DNA of 62,838 nucleotides, taken from Candidatus Aminicenantes bacterium UBA2199. Its GTDB lineage: Bacteria > Acidobacteriota > Aminicenantia > UBA2199. A model generated the notes under the pieces. That model did not search any database. It was not told the DNA's origin and saw only the letters and a list, made by a program, of their open reading frames with translations. How positions within the stretch are numbered: the stretch's first letter is position 1; the number at the start of each line of letters is the position of its first letter. The stretch lies in NCBI GenBank assembly GCA_002327965.1, contig DCVB01000026.1, positions 1 through 62,838 of the forward strand, written 5' to 3'. Position numbers and translations under genes: made by a program. Positions 36,059 through 45,137 of the stretch are shown here, piece after piece.

Positions 36059-37702
36059 ATGAAATTCATAGAAGACCTTTACCGCCTGATCTCCGAAAAG
36101 GAGGGCGTCCTGGTCAATGCCAAGCGCCGCGAACTGATCAAGGCGGTGGTGAAGAACAGGGAAGCCCTGGTCAGCGCCAACGGCGCCCTGGCCACCTGGA
36201 CTCGCATCGAATCGACCGGCCGCAGCCCCAAGGACACCTTGATCGTCCGCTGGCCGGAGATCGAGGCCGAGATCGACTGGGATTCGCCCAACAACCTGCC
36301 GCTGGCTCCCGAAACGTTCGCCATGATCCTCGAGGACGCGCTGAAGCTGGCCGCGGGAAAGGACCGGCTGTACGTCACCGACCGCGTCGTGGGCGCCGAC
36401 AGCCGCTACGCCCTGCCGGTGCGCACCGTCAGCGACCAGGCCCTCACGGCCCTTTTCACGATCACCATGTTCCGTCCCCTGCCCAAGGACATCGGACGCA
36501 GCATCTACCGCGACCAGCCCTTCACCCTCGTGGCTCTGCCCGCCGACAAGCTGGACAAGCTGCGCTATTTCGGCAAACTGCGCAAGCTGGCCGACGGCAC
36601 GGGCTCGGACATGGTCGTGGCCATGGATTACGTCCACCGCATCGGCATCATCATCGGCTCGGCTTACGGAGGCAGCGTCAAGAAGCTGATGTTCACCGTC
36701 ATGAACTACCTGCTGCCCAAGGCGGGTATCCTGCCGCTGCACGCCTCGGCCAACGAGGGCAAGGACGGCGACCTCGCCCTCTTCCTCGGGCTTTCCGGGA
36801 CCGGCAAGACCACGCTCTCCGCCGACCCCGACCGCTTGCTGCTGGGAGACGACGAGCACGGCTGGAGCCGCCATGGCATCGCCAACTTCGAGTTCGGCTG
36901 CTACGCCAAGCTGATCCATCTCAACCCGGCCAAGGAGCCGCAGATCCACCACGCCATCACCCACGAGGCGCCCTTTCTCCAGCACGGCGCCATCGTCGAG
37001 AACGCCATGATGTACCCCAACGGCGTCTTCGATTTCGACGATTCGCGGCTGATCGAGAACTCGCGCGGCTCCTATCCGCTCTCCTTCCTGCCCAGCATCA
37101 AGAAATCCTCGCGCGGCAGGCACCCCAAGACCATCATTTTTCTTACCGCCGACGCCAACGGCGTGCTGCCGCCCGTGGCCAAGCTGGACCAGGACCAGGC
37201 CATGTTCTGGTTCCTGATGGGCTATACGTCCAAGCTGGCCGGTACCGAGACCGGCATCGTCGAGCCCGTATCGACCTTCTCGCGCTTCTTCGGCCAGCCC
37301 TTCATGCCGCGCAACCCCAATGATTACGCCTCGCTATTGGGCCAGAAAACCAGGAAGCACCGCACCCGCGTCTTCCTGGTCAACACCGGCTGGAGCGGCG
37401 GTCCCTACGGCGTGGGCCGGCGCATGGACATCAACGTCACCCGCGCCATCATCAAGGCCGTACTCACCGGCGAGCTGGACACGGTGCCGACCATCGATGA
37501 CCGGACCTTCCACATCCACATCCCTGTTTCCTGCCCCGGCGTTCCCGCCGAGATCCTGCAGCCGTGCAATACCTGGAAGGACCCCGAGGCCTTCGCGGCG
37601 CGGGCTCTCAAGCTGGCCGGTGAATTCAGCGCCCACTTCGACCGCGCCTATGGCGATAAGGGCCTGTCCGAGGCGATTCGGAGGCAGTGCCCGGGGAAGT
37701 AG
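36059..37702 (+). CDS. pckA: Phosphoenolpyruvate carboxykinase (ATP)
   Basis: The 547 aa protein carries the ATP-PEPCK motifs: kinase-1a P-loop FLGLSGTGKTTLSADPDR, kinase-2 LLGDDEHGWSRHGIANFEFG, the substrate Arg region GVFDFDDSRLIENSRGSY and PPVAKLDQDQAMFWFLMGYT. It converts oxaloacetate to PEP with ATP and gives entry to gluconeogenesis, or runs in reverse to gain ATP in fermenters. It has its own promoter and strong ribosome-binding site, and no operon partners. Confidence 0.96.
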   Translation: MKFIEDLYRLISEKEGVLVNAKRRELIKAVVKNREALVSANGALATWTRIESTGRSPKDTLIVRWPEIEAEIDWDSPNNLPLAPETFAMILEDALKLAAGKDRLYVTDRVVGADSRYALPVRTVSDQALTALFTITMFRPLPKDIGRSIYRDQPFTLVALPADKLDKLRYFGKLRKLADGTGSDMVVAMDYVHRIGIIIGSAYGGSVKKLMFTVMNYLLPKAGILPLHASANEGKDGDLALFLGLSGTGKTTLSADPDRLLLGDDEHGWSRHGIANFEFGCYAKLIHLNPAKEPQIHHAITHEAPFLQHGAIVENAMMYPNGVFDFDDSRLIENSRGSYPLSFLPSIKKSSRGRHPKTIIFLTADANGVLPPVAKLDQDQAMFWFLMGYTSKLAGTETGIVEPVSTFSRFFGQPFMPRNPNDYASLLGQKTRKHRTRVFLVNTGWSGGPYGVGRRMDINVTRAIIKAVLTGELDTVPTIDDRTFHIHIPVSCPGVPAEILQPCNTWKDPEAFAARALKLAGEFSAHFDRAYGDKGLSEAIRRQCPGK

Positions 37703-38032
37703 CTGTACAGAAGGGGATTTCGTGCCGTGTGACGAGGCAATAAGGATATTCTGAAAGAAGATCCAACTCTCCTGTCTCGAATAACGCCAAACGCATCACG
37801 ATAAGCAACAGTGACAGTAATTGAAATCGGTTTACGGTAGACGGTGACCGTCATGAACTGAAATTGGTTTAAAGCAGAAGGTGATTGCAAGAATGGATAT
37901 CGGTTCAAGGTGCAAGGCTCAGGGTGTAAGGGAAGAGAGGAATTTCACCTTGCACGTTTGACCTTGAACCGATTGCTTTTCTTCCCTTCAGCATCTCACC
38001 TCTGACCTCTGGCCACTCGCCTTCCATTTCTA
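37703..38032. repeat. Heptamer-word intergenic array (element E)
   Basis: This 330-nt gene-free stretch separates pckA from the S46 gene. Words found: ATAACGC, CAAACGC, ATCACGA (37781-37801); CGGTTTA, CGGTAGA, CGGTGAC (37828-37848); and an inverted pair with ATCGGTTCAAGG (37899-37910) perfectly matching CCTTGAACCGAT (37962-37973), continued by GGTGCAA, GGCTCAG words. At 37996-38024 CTCACCT, CTGACCT, CTGGCCA, CTCGCCT follow. The CGGTAGA/CGGTTTA words are the same as in element D. Confidence 0.75.
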
Positions 38033-38061
38033 TTGAAATCCCGGCTCCGGCAAGTTATAAT
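38033..38061 (+). promoter_or_regulatory. S46 peptidase promoter
   Basis: TTGAAA (38033-38038), 17 nt, perfect TATAAT (38056-38061), then a leader with AAGGAG. Confidence 0.8.
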
Positions 38062-38093
38062 CACGACATCCCTTTTCGACCAAGGAGTTTTCC

Positions 38094-40250
38094 ATGCGCA
38101 TCATCATCTTTTGCACGCTGTTCCTGGCCGTACTGGCTCTGCCCGCCGTCGAGGGCATGTTCCCCGTCGACGGCATCACCCCGGCCATCGTCTCCGACAT
38201 GAAGACCCTGGGCTGCCGCTTCGACCCGGCCGCGATCTGGAAGCCCGGCGAAAAGTGCCTGGCCATGGCCGTGGTCAACCTGGGCGCCAGCGGCTCGTTC
38301 GTCTCCGCCGAGGGCCTGATCCTCACCAACCACCACGTGGCTTTCGGCGCCGTGCAGAGCCTCTCCTCGCCGGAGCGCAACTACATCCGCGACGGCTTCC
38401 TGGCCGCCGGCCGCGAGCAGGAAATCCCCGCCCCAGGCTACAGCGTGCGGGTCATGACCGGTTTCGAGAACGTCACCCCGCGCTTCCGTGCCGCGCTGCG
38501 CGCCGGGCTGAACCCAGCCCGGCGCCATCAGCTGGTGGAAAAGATCTCCACGCGGCTGGTCGCCGAGGGCGAGAGGACCCCGGGCAACGAGTGCGCCGTG
38601 GCGGCGTTCTACGGCGGGCTGGAGTTCTACCGCGTGACCTATTTCAAGATCCGCGACATGCGAGTGGTCTACGTGCCGGCGCGCTCGGTGGGCGAATACG
38701 GCGGCGAAGTGGATAACTGGATGTGGCCGCGCCACACCGGCGACTTTTCCTTCCTGCGCGCCTACGTCGGCCGCGACGGCCAGCCGGCCGATTATTCACC
38801 CGACAACATCCCCTTCCGGCCGCTGCATTATTTTCCGATCGCCAGGACGCCGCTGCGCGAGGGTGATTTCACCATGATCCTGGGTTTTCCCGGCACGACC
38901 AAGCGCTGGCTCACGGCCGCCGAGGTGGCCAACGAGGTCGAAGCCAACTACCCCGGCCGCATCGCCCTGCTGGAGCGCTACATCGGGCTCGTCGAGAAGC
39001 TGTCGGCCGCCGACGAGGGGGTGAGGATCAAGAACGCCGGCATGCTCAAGGGGCTGTACAACTCGATCAAGAACAACCGCGGCATGCTCGCCGGCCTGGA
39101 GCGCGACGCGGTCCTGCGCCAGCGGCAACAGGCCGAGGGCGAGCTGGCATCCTGGATCGCCGCCGACCCCGCCCGGGAAAAGCGCTACGGCCGCCTACTG
39201 GCAAACATCGAACGCCTGGCCGCCGAGGAGCGCGAGATCGCCGCCCTGGCCACGCTCAGCGGCTGGCTGAGGCGGGGCTGCCGCCTGCTGGACTGGGCCC
39301 TGACCCTGAACCAATGGGGCAGGGAAAAGACCAAAAAGAACCTGGATCGCCAACCCGGCTTCCTGGACCGCGACATGGCCAACCGCAGGGCGCGTCTGCC
39401 CATCAGCCAGCGCAACCTCGACCTGGACACCGACAGGGCCGTCTTCGCTTTTTTCCTCGATCGGCTCCTGGAAGCGGACCGCGGCGGTCATTTCCGGAAA
39501 CTGGCGCATGAGATCGAGCGCTTTCCCGGAGCTGACCGCGGCGCCAGCATCCAGGCCTTCATCGACCATCTCTACCAGGGCACGCGCCTGGCCGACCTGG
39601 ACTTCAAACGGAAGATGTTCGACTCCGACGCCAAGGCCATGGCCGCCGCCGGCGACTCGTTCCTGGACCTGGCGGCCAGGATCCAACCCGCTTTCGACGC
39701 CCTCGACCGCCGCCGCAGCGCCATCGCCGGCAACTGGCTCGAGCTGAAGCCCCTTTACGTCAGGGCCATGAGGGAGGCGCGGCCGCAGTCACCCATCTAC
39801 CCTGACGCCAACCGCACGCTGCGCTTCAGCTACGGCCGCGTCGAGGGCTACGCGCCGCGCGACGCCGTGCGCTACGCCCCCTTCACCTCCCTGGCCGGCG
39901 TGCTGGCCAAGCACAGCGGCGAAGCCCCTTTCAACCTCAATGCCGGATTCATCGCCGCTGCCGGCGGCGACGGGCGCCGGCGCCACGCCGACCCGAAACT
40001 GGGCGACGTGCCGGTGAATTTCCTGACCAGCAACGACTCGACGGGCGGCAACTCGGGCAGCCCGGTGCTGAACGCCGACGGCGAACTGGTCGGCGTTCTC
40101 TTCGACGGCAACTACGAGTCGCTGGTCAGCGATTTCGTATTCCTGCCCGGCCTGACCCGCTCCATCCACGTCGACATGCGTTACGTGCGCTACGTCGCCG
40201 ACCAGGTCGACCGCGCCGTCCCGGTGCTGCGCGAGCTGGGACTGGAGTGA
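38094..40250 (+). CDS. S46-family dipeptidyl-peptidase (DPP7/DPP11 type)
   Basis: The 718 aa protein has a signal peptide (IIIFCTLFLAVLALPAVEG), so it acts in the periplasm. The chymotrypsin-like halves carry the catalytic His in LILTNHHVAFGAVQ and the Ser in NDSTGGNSGSPVLNADGEL, separated by the long helical domain typical of S46. The sequence AARSVGEYGGEVDNWMWPR-like (ARSVGEYGGEVDNWMWPRHT) is also family-specific. S46 enzymes release dipeptides from protein fragments and are found in asaccharolytic bacteria. It has its own promoter and overlaps the lipid kinase gene at TGATG. Confidence 0.95.
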   Translation: MRIIIFCTLFLAVLALPAVEGMFPVDGITPAIVSDMKTLGCRFDPAAIWKPGEKCLAMAVVNLGASGSFVSAEGLILTNHHVAFGAVQSLSSPERNYIRDGFLAAGREQEIPAPGYSVRVMTGFENVTPRFRAALRAGLNPARRHQLVEKISTRLVAEGERTPGNECAVAAFYGGLEFYRVTYFKIRDMRVVYVPARSVGEYGGEVDNWMWPRHTGDFSFLRAYVGRDGQPADYSPDNIPFRPLHYFPIARTPLREGDFTMILGFPGTTKRWLTAAEVANEVEANYPGRIALLERYIGLVEKLSAADEGVRIKNAGMLKGLYNSIKNNRGMLAGLERDAVLRQRQQAEGELASWIAADPAREKRYGRLLANIERLAAEEREIAALATLSGWLRRGCRLLDWALTLNQWGREKTKKNLDRQPGFLDRDMANRRARLPISQRNLDLDTDRAVFAFFLDRLLEADRGGHFRKLAHEIERFPGADRGASIQAFIDHLYQGTRLADLDFKRKMFDSDAKAMAAAGDSFLDLAARIQPAFDALDRRRSAIAGNWLELKPLYVRAMREARPQSPIYPDANRTLRFSYGRVEGYAPRDAVRYAPFTSLAGVLAKHSGEAPFNLNAGFIAAAGGDGRRRHADPKLGDVPVNFLTSNDSTGGNSGSPVLNADGELVGVLFDGNYESLVSDFVFLPGLTRSIHVDMRYVRYVADQVDRAVPVLRELGLE

Positions 40251-41176
40251 TGGAAAAGGTCGCTCTGCTCTTCAATCCCAGCTCCGGCAAGGGCCGGGCG
40301 GCACAGAACCGCCGCGCCCTGCAGCGCTGCCTGCGCGAGCAGGGGATCACCTACGACTGGTTCGAATCGCGCCACGAGGACGACCTGCGTGACCTGGTGG
40401 CCGTGACCGCCGGGGATTACCCCCGGCTGGTCGCCGCCGGCGGCGACACCACGCTGCTGATCGTGATCAACGAGCTGATGCGCCTGAAGGCCGACAACAC
40501 CCTGGGCATGATCGGCCTCGGCTCATGCAACGACGTGGTCAGGGAATTCGGCATCCACACCATGAAGAAGGCCTGCCTGGCCATCCGGGGCGGCCGCACG
40601 CGCCCGATCGACCTCGGGGCGGTGATCGAGGGGAAAAAGGTCCTTTACTACTACCCGGGGCAGGCCTCCCTCGGCCTGGCGGTGCTGATCAACCAGTATG
40701 TCAACCAGGTGGTCCAGCGCAGCCCGCGCCTGGGCAAGTACCAGACCCTGTCGGGACTGCGCGGCGGCTGGCAGGCCTGCCGCTCCGCCGAGATGCCGAT
40801 CCACCTGGAGGTGGAGCACGAAAATGGCCGTGCCAGCGGCGAGTTCATGCTGGCCGTCTTCGACAACATCCGCTACTACGCCGCCGGCCGCAAGGCCCTG
40901 CCTCAGGCGCGACCCGATGACGGCCGGCTGGACGCCCTGCTGATCCGCAAGTGCTCGTTCCCGCGCCTGGCCTATCTCGCCCTGCTGACGCCGCCCGCGT
41001 TCTATGCCGAAAAGAAGGAGGCGCTGATCCTGCAGGCGCCGCATTTCCTGGTGCGCGCCGAGAAGGAGTTCACCGTCCAGATCGACGGCGAGGTCATTAG
41101 CCAGGACGGGCAACCGCGTTCCTTCCGCAGCCTGGAGTTCGCCTCGGTGCCGCGGGCGTTGAATATCATTTCCTGA
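40250..41176 (+). CDS. Diacylglycerol kinase-family lipid kinase
   Basis: The 308 aa protein has the DAGK catalytic fold with VALLFNPSSGKGRAAQNRRA, the nucleotide loop LVAAGGDTTLLIVINELM (GGDGT replaced by GGDTT) and IGLGSCNDVVREFGI in place of GTANDFAR. The C-terminal lobe ends with EFTVQIDGEVISQDG. It probably phosphorylates a lipid or sphingosine-like substrate at the membrane. The two glycine changes leave the exact activity open. The start at TGATG couples it to the S46 gene; an in-frame GTG is 3 nt upstream. Confidence 0.82.
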   Translation: MEKVALLFNPSSGKGRAAQNRRALQRCLREQGITYDWFESRHEDDLRDLVAVTAGDYPRLVAAGGDTTLLIVINELMRLKADNTLGMIGLGSCNDVVREFGIHTMKKACLAIRGGRTRPIDLGAVIEGKKVLYYYPGQASLGLAVLINQYVNQVVQRSPRLGKYQTLSGLRGGWQACRSAEMPIHLEVEHENGRASGEFMLAVFDNIRYYAAGRKALPQARPDDGRLDALLIRKCSFPRLAYLALLTPPAFYAEKKEALILQAPHFLVRAEKEFTVQIDGEVISQDGQPRSFRSLEFASVPRALNIIS

Positions 41177-41191
41177 TCCTTCCGCCTGTGC

Positions 41192-41197
41192 TATAAT
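41192..41197 (+). promoter_or_regulatory. -10 box of the 41224 gene
   Basis: Perfect TATAAT preceded by TGC (extended -10 type). No good -35 is visible at the 17-nt distance. Confidence 0.5.
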
Positions 41198-41223
41198 CCG
41201 GGAAAAGACCATGGGGGTGCACG

Positions 41224-41421
41224 ATGAAATACAAGCTGTTCACCGGACAGGGGGCCGACCTGGAAAAGAAGATCAACGACTGGCTCACGCCCAACATCGA
41301 GCTGCTGCACATCGCCCAGAGCACGGTCAGCGCCATGGTCGGCGAGCGCACCGTTCCCTACACCATCCTCTCGGTCTTCTACAATGAGCGGGGCATCGTG
41401 GAGCAGCGCAATTTGGACTGA
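41224..41421 (+). CDS. Short protein of unknown function
   Basis: The 65 aa protein begins MKYKLFTGQGADLEKKINDW and continues with NIELLHIAQSTVSAMVGERT and YTILSVFYNE. It looks like a small soluble alpha/beta protein of the kind (about 65 aa, strand-helix-strand-strand) found beside metabolic genes in several phyla. I do not recognise it. It has its own -10 box and a GGGGGTGC ribosome-binding site before the ATG. Confidence 0.7.
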   Translation: MKYKLFTGQGADLEKKINDWLTPNIELLHIAQSTVSAMVGERTVPYTILSVFYNERGIVEQRNLD

Positions 41422-41433
41422 AAAACCGGCAAT

Positions 41434-41501
41434 CGGCGCACGGTGGACGGCGTACGGCTGAAAGAAGAACTGTGGATCGTTTAGTTGCCCAATCAGGCAA
41501 C
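41434..41501. repeat. CGG-word heptamer array and hairpin downstream of tRNA-Leu (element G)
   Basis: CGGCGCA, CGGTGGA, CGGCGTA, CGGCTGA run in register at 41434-41461, related to the CGGTNNA words of elements D and E. GAACTGTGGAT (41467-41477) also occurs in element C. GTTGCC and GGCAAC then form a 6-bp hairpin at about 41484-41501, at the 3' side of tRNA-Leu. Confidence 0.6.
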
Positions 41502-41507
41502 AAAGAA

Positions 41508-41592
41508 TGCCGGAGAAGGGAATCGAACCCTTATGAGGGAAATCCTCGTCAGATTTTGAGTCTGATGCGTCTGCCAATTCCGCCACTCCGGC
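41508..41592 (-). tRNA. tRNA-Leu (anticodon CAA)
   Basis: On the minus strand, acceptor GCCGGAG pairs with CTCCGGC. The anticodon loop CTCAAAA within TCAGA/TCTGA gives CAA. A long variable arm and the T-loop GTTCGATT fit a class II tRNA-Leu. The CCA end is not encoded. Confidence 0.95.
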
Positions 41593-41639
41593 CCCGATGA
41601 CAGGAATGCATTATAGTCAGAGCCCAGCTTTTTGTCAAC

Positions 41640-41783
41640 GCGTGTGACAGGAAGTGGCAGTGACTACGCGAATCATAATTGACCCAGTGAAAGTGATGCT
41701 TGCTCTGTCTCATTAGCCATTACGCATAACGCATCACGGTTTTCCCATTCCCCTAACCCCTCACCTCTCACCCAGCCTCTTCC
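41640..41783. repeat. Heptamer-word array upstream of the M14 gene (element F)
   Basis: ATTACGC, ATAACGC, ATCACGG (41719-41739) repeat the words of element E; GCATCAC here is inverted relative to GTGATGC near 41693. Then CATTCCC, CTAACCC, CTCACCT, CTCACCC follow. Nothing else is seen between tRNA-Leu and the M14 promoter. Confidence 0.65.
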
Positions 41784-41811
41784 TTGCTTTATCTCAATGG
41801 CGTATGATAAT
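41784..41811 (+). promoter_or_regulatory. M14 peptidase promoter
   Basis: TTGCTT (41784-41789), 16 nt, GATAAT (41806-41811), then a leader with CAGGAGG. Confidence 0.55.
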
Positions 41812-41830
41812 TGTCTCTTCAGGAGGCGCC

Positions 41831-44386
41831 ATGAAAAAAACGCTGCTTGTCATCCTGTTCCTGTCCGCGCTGGCCGCTCCGGCCCAGTCCCTTCAGACTC
41901 CCGACCAGTTCCTGGGCTTCAAGCTGGGAAGCGACGGCAACCTGGCCCATTACGCCCGCATCAAGGACTACTTCGAGCACCTGTCCGGCGAGTCCCCGCG
42001 CGTCCGGACCGTGACCCTGGGCAAAACCACCCTGGGCAACGACCTGTTCATGGCCCTCATCTCCTCGGAGGCCAACCTCAGGGACCTGGAGCGGATCAAG
42101 TCCGTCGCCCTCACCCTGGCCCAGGGCGAGGCCGACACGGCCGAGGCCGGGCGCCTGGCCGATTCCGGCAAAGCCATCGTCGCCATCACCTGCAACCTGC
42201 ATTCCACCGAGATCGCCTCCTCGCAAATGGCCATGGAGCTGGGCTACCGCCTGGCCGCCGGCGGTGCCGACGTCCGCGACATCCTGGACCATGTCGTCCT
42301 GGCGCTGTTCCCCTCGGTCAACCCCGACGGCCAGATCATGGAGGTGGAGTGGTACGCCAAGACCCGCGGCACGGAATTCGAGGGGACGGGCGCTCCCTAC
42401 CTCTACCACTGGTACGCCGGCCATGACAACAACCGCGACTGGTTCAAGGGCAGCCTCAAGGAAACGGCGCTGATCCTGAAGACGCTCTATCACGACCTGC
42501 ACCCGCAACTGCTGGTCGACGAGCACCAGATGGGCTCAAGCGGCGACCGCCTGTTCATCCCCCCTTACCAGGACCCGCCCACGCCGGGAGTGCACCCGCT
42601 GGTGTGGCGCAGCATCAACCTCATCGGTTCGCGCATCGCCTATGACCTGGAAAAACTCGGCCTGAAGGGGGTGGCGTCGCGCGGCTTCTTCACCGGCTGG
42701 TGGATCGGCTCGCTGGACGACACGGCCTGGTTCCACAACATCCCCGGCATCCTCTTCGAGGGAGCCTCGACGCGCCTGGCCTCGCCGATCTATGTCGAGC
42801 CCGAGGAGGTGCAGAGCGCCGAGAGCCCCGGGAACGAGGAGCGCATTTTCAGCCCCAGCCCCTGGCAGGGTGGCTGGTGGCGCCTCGCCGACCTGGTGCA
42901 TTACGACCTGCAGGCCACCCTGTCGGTGCTGGCCACGTCGGCGCGCATGCGCAGGGAGCTGCTGCTCGACACCTGGCAGGCGGCGCGCGAGAACATCGCC
43001 CGCGGCCAAAGCGAGGCGCCCTACGCCTACGTCATCCCGCGCCGGCAGCACGACCCGGGAGCGGCTGAGCGCCTGGTTCGGGTCCTGCTCCTTTCCGGCA
43101 TTCGCGTTTTCCAACTCAGCCACCCCGCCCGCGTCGGCGACACGATGTTCGACAAACGCTCCTATGTCGTCCCCCTGTCCCAACCCTACCGCGCCTTCGT
43201 CAAGAACCTCTTCGAGAAGCAGCGCTATCCCGACCTGCGCCGGGATCGCAAGGCCGATCCGGAATTGCCGTACGACATGGCCGCCTGGACCCTGCCCCTG
43301 GGCATGGGCGTGCGCAGCGAGGCGGTCAACGAACCGCTGAAGGCCGAAATGGAACCGGTCGGCGCCGAAGCGCCGCCGCAGCTTCCCTTCCCCGAGGAGC
43401 TTGAGGAGTTCATCGTCCTCGACGCGCGCCACAACGCCTCCTACCGTGCCGCTTTCGAGCTGCTGGGCAAAGGCAAGGCGGTCTACCGCAACCAGGACCA
43501 CCCCGATTTTCCCCGGGGCTCGTTCCTGGTCAGGAAAAGCGAAACGCTGGGGCTGCTGCGGGCCATCCACGCCGAGGCGCCGCTGGCCCCCGCCTCGAGG
43601 AAAGAGCTGCCGCTGGGGCAATTCCGCCGCCTGCGCCCCTTCAAGGCCGGGCTCTACCGGAACTGGGGGCATAACATGACCGAGGGCTGGCTGCGCTACG
43701 TGTTCGACGAATACAAGGTCCCCTACGAGACGGTGCGCCCCAAGGACGCGGCCCGCGGGGACTGGGACAAAAATTTCTCGGTCATGGTCTTCGCCGGCGC
43801 CTCGGAGAGCGAGATCGAGACCGGCAAGCCGCCCAAGGAACGGCAGAAATGGGCGGCGCCGGTCCCGGATGAATACTCGGGCGGCATCGGCGCGCAGGGC
43901 GAAAAGGAACTCAACGATCTGCTGCAGAAGGGGAACACCCTGGTTTTCATGGAGGATTCCTGCGACTACGCCATCAACAAGTTCAAGCTGCCGGTGCGCA
44001 ACATCATGGAGAAGAATACCCGGGTGATCTGCCCCGGCTCCTACCTGCGGGCGGAAGTGAAGGAATCGCCCCTGACCTTGGGCATGGACCGAAGCGTTGC
44101 CATTTTCTTCCGGTCGACCCCCACCTTTGAGACGCGCCTGCCCCGCGCCGCCGGCGACAGCCGCTCCACGCCGCTGGTTTTCGGCGAGCGCGACCTGCTG
44201 CTGTCCGGCTGGCTGGAGGGCGAGGAGCACCTTGCGCGCCGATCGCTGCTGGTCGACTACCGCCGGGGCAAGGGCCGGATCATCCTCATCGGTCCCGACG
44301 TCGTCCACCGCACCCACGGCGAGGGGACGTACAAGATCATCTTCAACTCGCTGCTGGCCGCCGCCGAAGAGAACCAGAAGAAGTAA
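41831..44386 (+). CDS. Exported M14-family zinc carboxypeptidase-like protein
   Basis: ATG 41831 with CAGGAGG upstream begins a signal peptide (KKTLLVILFLSALAAPAQS). The 851 aa protein has a peptidase M14 domain in the first ~400 residues: the zinc ligands in CNLHSTEIASSQMAME and VDEHQMG, and LFPSVNPDGQ with the substrate-binding pattern. The HxxE of classical M14 is present as HSTE. The large C-terminal half resembles the glutamine-amidotransferase-like extension of M14 relatives. It would trim peptides in the periplasm, working with the S46 enzyme. Confidence 0.88.
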   Translation: MKKTLLVILFLSALAAPAQSLQTPDQFLGFKLGSDGNLAHYARIKDYFEHLSGESPRVRTVTLGKTTLGNDLFMALISSEANLRDLERIKSVALTLAQGEADTAEAGRLADSGKAIVAITCNLHSTEIASSQMAMELGYRLAAGGADVRDILDHVVLALFPSVNPDGQIMEVEWYAKTRGTEFEGTGAPYLYHWYAGHDNNRDWFKGSLKETALILKTLYHDLHPQLLVDEHQMGSSGDRLFIPPYQDPPTPGVHPLVWRSINLIGSRIAYDLEKLGLKGVASRGFFTGWWIGSLDDTAWFHNIPGILFEGASTRLASPIYVEPEEVQSAESPGNEERIFSPSPWQGGWWRLADLVHYDLQATLSVLATSARMRRELLLDTWQAARENIARGQSEAPYAYVIPRRQHDPGAAERLVRVLLLSGIRVFQLSHPARVGDTMFDKRSYVVPLSQPYRAFVKNLFEKQRYPDLRRDRKADPELPYDMAAWTLPLGMGVRSEAVNEPLKAEMEPVGAEAPPQLPFPEELEEFIVLDARHNASYRAAFELLGKGKAVYRNQDHPDFPRGSFLVRKSETLGLLRAIHAEAPLAPASRKELPLGQFRRLRPFKAGLYRNWGHNMTEGWLRYVFDEYKVPYETVRPKDAARGDWDKNFSVMVFAGASESEIETGKPPKERQKWAAPVPDEYSGGIGAQGEKELNDLLQKGNTLVFMEDSCDYAINKFKLPVRNIMEKNTRVICPGSYLRAEVKESPLTLGMDRSVAIFFRSTPTFETRLPRAAGDSRSTPLVFGERDLLLSGWLEGEEHLARRSLLVDYRRGKGRIILIGPDVVHRTHGEGTYKIIFNSLLAAAEENQKK

Positions 44387-44398
44387 GGGCCCGCAGGA

Positions 44399-44977
44399 TC
44401 AGCCGGCCGGGCGGGAGGGAATGCCGAACCACCGTGCCGTGATCCGCATATAGTCGTGATAAGACTGGCCGAATTTCCCGAGGCAGTATTCCTCTTCGCG
44501 GATCATCTGGTAGCGCTGCAGGAAAAAGGTGATCAGCGTGATCACGGCGAACAGCCAGGAAAGGGAAGCCAAGCTGACCGCGGCGTAGACGATCAGCATG
44601 GACAGATACATGGGGTGGCGAGAGAACCGATAGATGCCCGACGTGAATGGCCGGCCCGGAGGGGTCGCAGCGACCCGGAAAGAAGCCAGCAGCAGCACGG
44701 CAACCCCGGCGGCGAATATTCCCAACCCGACCCAAAACCATGCCGTTCCGGTCCGGAAGGGCAGGAAAACGGAGTACAGCGTGGCGCCGATCCAGAATCC
44801 CTGGGTGAGAAACGACATGATGCGATCCTTCCGGCTGCGGATGATCCCGGCCACATGACTCGTGCGCTCGCCGATGCCCCTGGGCAGCAGGATCACGGCG
44901 AGCCATTGCAAGGGATAGATGATCATGAACAGCCATGCATTGGCGAGGCCGATTTCAAAGGCGGGTCTCCATGACAT
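44399..44977 (-). CDS. Isoprenylcysteine methyltransferase-family membrane protein
   Basis: The start MSWRPAFEIG at 44977 has GGGAGG 7 nt upstream. The 192 aa protein has about four to five membrane helices and the ICMT/PEMT-like C-terminal motif FTSGIYRFSRHPMYLSMLIV with a later REEEYCLGKFGQSYHDYM, where RHPxY and the acidic EE pair contact S-adenosyl-methionine. The substrate is unknown; bacterial members often methylate lipids or thiols. A second family member lies at 59148-59699. Confidence 0.85.
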   Translation of the reverse strand: MSWRPAFEIGLANAWLFMIIYPLQWLAVILLPRGIGERTSHVAGIIRSRKDRIMSFLTQGFWIGATLYSVFLPFRTGTAWFWVGLGIFAAGVAVLLLASFRVAATPPGRPFTSGIYRFSRHPMYLSMLIVYAAVSLASLSWLFAVITLITFFLQRYQMIREEEYCLGKFGQSYHDYMRITARWFGIPSRPAG

Positions 44978-45137
44978 GGTGAACCTCCCGACGGGATTGG
45001 CGCTGGAAGCATAGGGTAACACAAGATGAACGGCCGAAGAAGAGCTGCAGGGGTCAGCCGGGGAGCTTTCCGTGGCACCCGTCCGTCGCCGGAAGCTTCT
45101 CCCGGCGCCGACGACCGGTCACGCCGCGACGCCTATT

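Noticed and set aside
42536..44317. 593-codon minus-strand frame opposite the M14 gene
   Set aside because: Shadow frame; the plus strand encodes a signal peptide and M14 zinc ligands.
45023..45137. Frameshifted HhH domain of uvrC
   Set aside because: None of the three frames in this stretch encodes the IPGIG-type HhH pattern.
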